Assembly: GCA_028279265.1 (NCBI GenBank)
Contig: JANQOC010000275.1
Location: 1-9,757, forward strand
Length of the DNA: 9,757 bases
Reading direction: 5' to 3'
Source of the DNA: Hyphomicrobiales bacterium
Lineage (GTDB): Bacteria; Pseudomonadota; Alphaproteobacteria; Rhizobiales; CAYWUX01
The position numbers were made by a program, and so were the translations under genes. Under the pieces are notes generated by a model. That model had not been told where the DNA came from. It saw only the letters and a program-made list of their open reading frames with translations, and made no database searches. Shown one piece after another: positions 6,949-9,757 of this stretch (position 1 is its first letter; every line of letters starts with the position of its first letter).

Positions 6949-7282
6949 TTACACTTCCGAGGCCGGTAATTCGGGTATGGGGGAAGTGTTGTCAGGGAGC
7001 ATGACCCGGCAAGCTATGCACCGATCCTCCGATTCAACCCATCACCGGCGGGCTCTCAATAATCCACGGCGATTATAGCCAAGGGGACAGGCGGGTTCCG
7101 ATTGCGGTCGAATTAAAGTTAAGAACCAAGAGAATGCTGAGAACCGAGGTTTGAACTGCCCGGGGCCTTATCTCGGTGAGGTTCCTGGCTCGGGGATCTC
7201 TCTGCAGATGTAGACTCTGATCGGCTCAGACTTGAGGTGGTTTCCGCAAAATGACTTTCGGAATGGGAAAAAGTTTCGTTCC
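6949..7282. other. Gene-free region between the hydrolase and the first candidate small RNA
   Basis: No coding frame here looks real. A minus-strand TATAAT lies at 7072-7077 (start near 7065) and could serve the hydrolase with a 130-nt leader; its -35 is poor. Around 7141-7200 there are scattered imperfect repeats of GAACC/CTCGG type, including ACCGAG (7144-7149) and CTCGGT, without a clear structure. I see nothing else. Confidence 0.35.
7072..7077 (-). promoter_or_regulatory. Consensus -10 element upstream of the hydrolase gene
   Basis: A perfect TATAAT on the minus strand, in the context GGCTATAATCG. The region 16-18 bp upstream has only weak -35 matches (TCGGAA). It is the best promoter candidate for the hydrolase gene, about 130 bp from its start. 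Confidence 0.35.
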
Positions 7283-7296
7283 TTGATCTGGATCAA
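7283..7296 (+). promoter_or_regulatory. Perfect FNR/FixK-type palindrome upstream of candidate sRNA 1
   Basis: TTGATCTGGATCAA has both half-sites identical to the consensus TTGAT-N4-ATCAA. The centre is at 7289.5. On the plus strand a class II start would fall near 7331. Candidate -10 sequences are TAACTT (7318-7323) and TATACT (7323-7328), which would put the box at about -40.5 or -45.5. No protein gene begins in this direction for more than 1.9 kb; a terminator follows at 7403-7447. No matching -10 is seen on the minus strand. Confidence 0.7.
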
Positions 7297-7330
7297 GGTA
7301 ATCAGGAATAATTTCGTTAACTTATACTTG

Positions 7331-7447
7331 CTTGCGACGTTCAGGTTTCGCCTTAATCGTTGTGAGCAAAAACTTTCATTGATCTGAAAAGTTCGTTCCG
7401 TTGAATCCCGGAGTCATGTGCATCACAGGCTCCGGGATTCTTCTTTT
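7331..7447 (+). ncRNA. Candidate oxygen-responsive small RNA 1 (about 115 nt)
   Basis: The interval starts at the position predicted by the FNR/FixK box and ends in a strong intrinsic terminator. It has no usable reading frame: the only start with any context, GTG at about 7361, stops after six codons. An internal stem pairs AACTTTC (7371-7377) with GAAAAGTT (7386-7393), with one bulged A and an 8-base loop. The terminator stem follows ten bases later. The preceding 5' part (7331-7370) looks mostly unpaired, as expected for a target-pairing region. The RNA converges on the minus-strand membrane protein gene and overlaps the last codons of that gene in antisense, so it could also affect that mRNA. 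The function, exact ends and oxygen response are inferred. Confidence 0.55.
7403..7447 (+). terminator. Intrinsic terminator of candidate sRNA 1
   Basis: GAATCCCGGAG (7403-7413) and CTCCGGGATTC (7430-7440) form a perfect 11-bp stem with a 16-base loop, followed by TTCTTTT (7441-7447). The T-tract is on the plus strand only; in the minus direction the stem is followed by AACGGAACG. The minus-strand membrane protein gene ends inside this hairpin (stop at 7423-7425), so the stem may also stabilise that mRNA's 3' end. Confidence 0.75.
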
Positions 7448-7881
7448 GTCGCGTCGGGAGCGCCACTGTCCGGTGCCATCTTTTTAACCCGGTCGATCTG
7501 CTTTTTTGTCATCTTCATGAAGATGTAACCGCCAAGTGACAGGGCCAAGCCGATCATGGCGATTGTCCCGCCGAGCCCGGGATTGCCGGCGGCCGAGGAA
7601 GCGCCAATAAACAGAGTCAAAATGCCGCCGAGAAATACAAAGGATCCGTAGCCATTGTGCTTTTCGAGTTGCTGCTGGCGCGGTGATTTTTCCGCCGGTT
7701 CCTCTAACGGTACCGCGCCGGTATCGTCGGGTGACAACCTTTGCGATTCCGGTGGCAGGCGATCCTGGGACAGTTCGTTGCGCGAGAGCGGACGCAGGGT
7801 ACGGGCCTGCCAGTTGAACAGGGCGCCGACGGCTCCGACCACAACAGCTAAAATAGAGACGATGAAAATCCATTCCAGCAT
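7423..7881 (-). CDS. Small three-helix membrane protein of unknown function
   Basis: Predicted 152 residues, not assigned to a family. Helix 1 spans about 3-23 (WIFIVSILAVVVGAVGALF). A hydrophilic segment of about 55 residues, rich in Pro, Glu, Gln and Arg, follows (24-78). Helix 2 is about 79-97 and helix 3 about 104-125 (TIAMIGLALSLGGYIFMKM), then a charged tail rich in Lys and Asp. The start is taken at ATG 7879-7881 with AGGAA about seven bases upstream and the hydrophobic helix right behind it; the frame is open back to 7965, but that stretch overlaps the FNR-type box. Codon use and hydrophobic pattern support a real gene. The divergently placed FNR/FixK box at 7952-7965 suggests low-oxygen control, and AATTGT at 7922-7927 is a possible -10 (box at about -43.5). 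The 3' end overlaps the sRNA 1 terminator. Confidence 0.75.
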   Translation of the reverse strand: MLEWIFIVSILAVVVGAVGALFNWQARTLRPLSRNELSQDRLPPESQRLSPDDTGAVPLEEPAEKSPRQQQLEKHNGYGSFVFLGGILTLFIGASSAAGNPGLGGTIAMIGLALSLGGYIFMKMTKKQIDRVKKMAPDSGAPDATKEESRSL

Positions 7882-7951
7882 GGGAATTTCCTGATGGTTA
7901 AGGACCGGTCCGTGGCCTGCGACAATTCGGACGGGTATATTCAAAACCGAA

Positions 7952-7965
7952 TTGATCCAGGTCAA
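7952..7965. promoter_or_regulatory. Perfect FNR/FixK-type box, possibly bidirectional
   Basis: TTGATCCAGGTCAA fits TTGAY-N4-RTCAA perfectly; its centre is 7958.5. On the plus strand AATTGT at 7988-7993 predicts a start at 8000, exactly 41.5 bp from the centre, the class II position. On the minus strand AATTGT at 7922-7927 predicts a start near 7915, centre at about -43.5, in front of the membrane protein gene. One site could therefore activate a small RNA and the membrane protein divergently; the plus-strand arrangement is the better fit. Confidence 0.72.
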
Positions 7966-7999
7966 GGCACATTGACGTTATTTTGGCAATTGTGTCCGG

Positions 8000-8091
8000 G
8001 CTCACATTCAAGCTGTTGCTGTGAGCATTTACCCAAGAGGTCCAACTTAACCCCGGGGCATCATCCGACCGATACAGCTCCGGGGCTTTTT
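8000..8091 (+). ncRNA. Candidate oxygen-responsive small RNA 2 (about 92 nt)
   Basis: The start predicted from the FNR/FixK box and its -10 (position 8000) is the first base of a perfect 7-bp hairpin: GCTCACA (8000-8006) with TGTGAGC (8020-8026) and a 13-base loop. A mostly unpaired stretch of about 24 bases (8027-8050), containing CCAAGAGGTCC, leads to an intrinsic terminator at 8051-8091. This order (5' stem-loop, single-stranded stretch, terminator) is the classic layout of a bacterial trans-acting sRNA. No reading frame with a ribosome site is present. The flanking genes are both on the other strand, so this is neither a leader nor an mRNA 3' end of either one. Promoter, structure and terminator agree independently, which makes this the best RNA candidate in the window. 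Targets and function are unknown. Confidence 0.62.
8051..8091 (+). terminator. Intrinsic terminator of candidate sRNA 2
   Basis: CCCCGGGGC (8051-8059) pairs with GCTCCGGGG (8077-8085) over nine positions with one G-U pair and a 17-base loop, then C and TTTTT (8087-8091). On the minus strand the hairpin is followed by TTAAGTTGG, a poor T-tract, so the signal points to plus-strand transcription. Confidence 0.72.
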
Positions 8092-8149
8092 CACCGTGAG
8101 CTGTCCGATTGCCGGGACAACCGGGGGGTCTGCACAACTGCGGCCGGGA

Positions 8150-8563
8150 TTACTGGGGAACAGGGAAAACCTGGTCATAGGCCCAGTTGTAGACATAGGC
8201 ATAAACGAGAAAAAACAGCGAAAATCCGACATTGATGAGAAACGCCTCCGTATAGCTCGTCTGTAGCCACCAGGCGACGATGAACAGGCCGGCAATCAGC
8301 ATGCCGAGTTCGAACAGGGCGGCGTGGAGGGCACGGATGAGAAAACCGCGTCGGGCGGAGTTGCGGTAAGCGCGATCCCAGTGGTCAAACATCCAGTTGA
8401 AAACCAGGTTCCAGACCATGGCCAGGACGCTGAATATCAGGCTGAGTGCGCCAACAAGGGTGACCGAGCGGCCGATGACCCAGCTGCCGATAAAGGCGAC
8501 AATGACCAGCGCGATGGCCTCGAACAGGACCGTATGCCGGATGCGGTCGGGAAGGGTGCGCAA
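8150..8563 (-). CDS. PACE-family efflux transporter (AceI-like, bacterial transmembrane pair domain)
   Basis: Predicted 137-residue inner-membrane protein with four helices arranged as two repeats. Repeat 1 begins DRIRHTVLFEAIALVIV and repeat 2 begins RALHAALFELGMLIAG, each with the family R-x2-H-x3-FE pattern. WNLVFNWMFDHWDR follows helix 2, and YNWAYDQVFPVPQ ends the protein; both are family hallmarks. PACE proteins such as AceI export small cations (chlorhexidine, short diamines) using the proton gradient. The start is taken as TTG 8561-8563 with AAAGG about ten bases upstream, which places the conserved helix-1 glutamate at residue 15, the position it has in AceI. An earlier in-frame TTG at 8639-8641 would add 26 residues unlike the family. 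A promoter candidate lies about 100 bp upstream. The substrate cannot be inferred. Confidence 0.9.
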   Translation of the reverse strand: MRTLPDRIRHTVLFEAIALVIVAFIGSWVIGRSVTLVGALSLIFSVLAMVWNLVFNWMFDHWDRAYRNSARRGFLIRALHAALFELGMLIAGLFIVAWWLQTSYTEAFLINVGFSLFFLVYAYVYNWAYDQVFPVPQ

Positions 8564-8660
8564 GACTGAATTACCTTTCTGATATTGTGCGCCCCAAGGA
8601 GAGAGTGAGGGCAGGGGCAGGTACGGGACAGGCTTTCTCAAGGGGCCGGAGAATCAAACA

Positions 8661-8676
8661 CCCTCCGATTTTAGCA
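8661..8676 (-). promoter_or_regulatory. Extended -10 promoter candidate for the PACE gene
   Basis: On the minus strand TGCTAAAAT contains a TAAAAT -10 (8668-8673) preceded by the TGn extension; the start would be near 8661. The -35 region is poor, as is common for extended -10 promoters. The leader to the TTG start would be about 98 nt. Confidence 0.35.
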
Positions 8677-8749
8677 GCTTTTGCCTCCTGTCGGTCACCA
8701 ATTCCTCGATTGCGAGCAGTTTCCGGTCCGTTTGTTCCGAGTCGTGCCA

Positions 8750-9016
8750 TTATTTCGGGTTGTCCCGGTGGCGTTTTTCCTGTCCGCGCATTCTCATCTC
8801 GAACAGGGGCTGTTCATGGAGTTGGCCGGTGCTCCAGATTTTCCGGGACCGGCACTGGCCGCACACCAGGCGTCGGGATACAAGCGGCACGGGGTAATCC
8901 GGGGAAAGGCCGAGGGAGAGGGGCGGAATTTCTTTTTCATGACCGCAATCCCTGCAGTAGAGATAAAGAAGCTGATCATCGTCATCGAGCATTTGCAAGG
9001 TAACCGGTGCGTGCAT
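8750..9016 (-). CDS. Small zinc-ribbon protein of unknown function
   Basis: Predicted 88 residues with two knuckles, CRDCGH (Cys21, Cys24) and CGQC (Cys52, Cys55), 28 residues apart, a typical four-cysteine zinc ribbon. A short acidic stretch (DDDDQ, 11-15) precedes the first knuckle, and the C-terminus is basic (MRMRGQEKRHRDNPK). Similar short zinc-ribbon proteins of unknown role are familiar in Alphaproteobacteria. The start is uncertain: ATG 9014-9016 is preferred because it is the first ATG, but it has no clear Shine-Dalgarno, and the in-frame TTG at 9065-9067 would add 17 residues. The gene lies 186 bases upstream of the PACE gene on the same strand and diverges from candidate RNA 3. Nucleic-acid binding is possible but not shown. 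Confidence 0.68.
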   Translation of the reverse strand: MHAPVTLQMLDDDDQLLYLYCRDCGHEKEIPPLSLGLSPDYPVPLVSRRLVCGQCRSRKIWSTGQLHEQPLFEMRMRGQEKRHRDNPK

Positions 9017-9095
9017 GGCGACGAGCCAATATCGCCTGGCATCCGGGGCGTCAATTGGGGCGGGCAAGTGTTGATAACAATTACTAAAAATTACA

Positions 9096-9110
9096 TTGAA
9101 TAAAATTCAA
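9096..9110. repeat. Short palindrome TTGAA-N5-TTCAA in the divergent control region
   Basis: TTGAATAAAATTCAA is a perfect 5-bp inverted repeat around five bases. It lies between the zinc-ribbon gene (minus) and the plus-strand RNA candidate, centred about 32 bp upstream of the latter's predicted start, which is where an operator or activator site would overlap the -35 position. The spacing of its TTGA/TCAA halves is one base too wide for an FNR site. The regulator is unknown. Confidence 0.35.
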
Positions 9111-9134
9111 GGAAATCGTTTGTATTGTGAAACG

Positions 9135-9268
9135 CTCGGTTTGCTATGTGCAAATTGCTTGTCACGACAGAGAAATCCGTCCAATCTTGCAATTGCATGT
9201 AACTCATACATTCCTCGGCGGCCGCAATTCATGCAGTCAATTTTTCTGATTGCGGTCGCCAATTTTTT
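9135..9268 (+). ncRNA. Candidate structured RNA 3: small RNA or attenuated leader (about 134 nt)
   Basis: A TATTGT -10 (9123-9128), identical to the one in front of the uspA-like gene, predicts a start near 9135. The RNA would contain a long stem: positions 9146-9158 with 9189-9200, about 12 pairs including the core GCAA(A)TTGC/GCAATTGC, two G-U pairs and one bulged A, closing a 30-base loop. It ends in a strong intrinsic terminator (9217-9268). No convincing reading frame is present. The next plus-strand gene starts 32 bases past the terminator, so this could be an independent sRNA or a leader that controls read-through into that gene. Unlike the other two candidates it has no FNR-type box. 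Confidence 0.48.
9217..9268 (+). terminator. Intrinsic terminator of candidate RNA 3
   Basis: GGCGGCCGCAAT (9217-9228) pairs with ATTGCGGTCGCC (9249-9260) over 12 positions with one G-U pair and a 20-base loop, followed by AA and TTTTTT (9263-9268). Stem, GC content and T-tract are all good. It is oriented for plus-strand transcripts and no protein gene precedes it on that strand nearby. Confidence 0.75.
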
Positions 9269-9300
9269 ATCGGGATCAACGACCGGACCTGCGGCGATTT

Positions 9301-9510
9301 ATGAATTCGGACGATTTGACACCGGAGCAGCGGGCGACATTGATGATGGTGCGCCTGGACCTGGCACTCAGTGAGTTCAAGTCGGGGAAACCGGTGGACC
9401 GGGAAACCCTGAAGAACGCACTTGTCGAGCAGTTCGCGGCGGCGGACCGGCGAGGGCAGCAGCGGGGGCTTCGAGGATCTTCGACACCGGGCGTCCAGGG
9501 TTCCGAATAA
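9301..9510 (+). CDS. Small hypothetical protein, 69 residues
   Basis: Not assigned to any family. The sequence reads as two or three amphipathic helices: LTPEQRATLMMVRLDLALSEF (about 6-26), then DRETLKNALVEQFAAADRR (about 34-52), and a flexible Gly/Ser-rich tail. There is no signal peptide or membrane helix. Third codon positions are rich in G and C through residue 50, as in the other genes, which supports real coding. The start is ATG 9301; the frame is open back to a TTG at 9250, but that extension runs through the terminator of candidate RNA 3. A clear Shine-Dalgarno is absent. Expression may depend on read-through of that terminator or a promoter in the 32-base gap. Confidence 0.5.
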   Translation: MNSDDLTPEQRATLMMVRLDLALSEFKSGKPVDRETLKNALVEQFAAADRRGQQRGLRGSSTPGVQGSE

Positions 9511-9686
9511 CGGATTTTGCAAACAACATGACGGTTCCTGCTCGTCACCTATGGGTGGTGAAGCAAAAGGGGCTTGGTTGCTTATATTCCTTCAGTCCTC
9601 CTCGTCAGGTTTTTGAAGGCGTGAATATTCGAGGAACCGGTTCTTTGATTTTCATCCCACAATAGTTGATGTGATTTAGTCGATTT

Positions 9687-9724
9687 TTGCCGGGTCCTGG
9701 CGGGTTGCCGACAGGGGCCGGCAA
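9687..9724. repeat. Inverted repeat at the right edge of the window
   Basis: TTGCCGG (9687-9693) pairs with CCGGCAA (9718-9724), and inside it CCTG (9696-9699) with CAGG (9712-9715), separated by a 2x2 internal loop. No T-tract follows. The stretch 9511-9757 otherwise holds only a 46-codon frame (9528-9666) without a ribosome site, which I do not call. Confidence 0.35.
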
Positions 9725-9757
9725 AGCTAGAGTGCGGATCGTTTCTGAAACCTGGCC

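Noticed and set aside
9096..9110. TTGAATAAAATTCAA as an FNR/FixK box
   Set aside because: The TTGA and TCAA halves are seven bases apart instead of six, which changes the helical register. Kept only as an unexplained palindrome.
9528..9666. 46-codon plus-strand frame starting with ATG
   Set aside because: No Shine-Dalgarno, no family features, and codon use unlike neighbouring genes.

Overview
This window looks like chromosomal DNA from an alphaproteobacterium with mid-50s GC. The main taxonomic pointer is a stand-alone DnaA domain IV-type DNA-binding protein next to a DUF6456 protein, beside a SufE gene; from memory of the families this grouping is typical of Alphaproteobacteria. Perfect FNR/FixK/DNR-type palindromes (TTGAY-N4-RTCAA) also suggest an organism that switches genes on at low oxygen. 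No transposase, phage gene, CRISPR array, rRNA or tRNA is visible.

Layout, left to right. The window opens inside a PaiB-like FMN-binding regulator (+). A convergent UspA-type universal stress protein (-) follows, with a textbook Shine-Dalgarno and an FNR-type box exactly 41.5 bp upstream of the start predicted from its -10 box. After a 0.5-kb gap come the DnaA-like protein and the DUF6456 protein (+, probably one operon), then convergent SufE (-). After another gap are a GNAT acetyltransferase (+), an S66 LD-carboxypeptidase (-) and a secreted alpha/beta-hydrolase with a visible Ser-Asp-His triad and an unidentified C-terminal region (-).

The right third holds short minus-strand genes: a three-helix membrane protein, a PACE-family efflux protein and a four-cysteine zinc-ribbon protein. 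A small plus-strand gene of 69 codons lies near the end.

The most interesting content is in the gaps of that right third. Three plus-strand intervals without an ORF (about 7331-7447, 8000-8091 and 9135-9268) each end in a good intrinsic terminator (9-12 bp stem followed by a T-tract). Each contains a further stem-loop and has a plausible promoter. Two start downstream of perfect FNR/FixK boxes at or near class II spacing. In one of these the predicted first base coincides with the first base of a 7-bp 5' hairpin. I read these as two candidate oxygen-responsive small RNAs plus a third structured RNA or leader. The 7952-7965 box may also drive the membrane protein in the other direction. With the uspA box, the window would then hold a small low-oxygen regulon of one stress protein, one membrane protein and two sRNAs. 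This is inferred from sequence alone; I ran no search, folding program or expression test.
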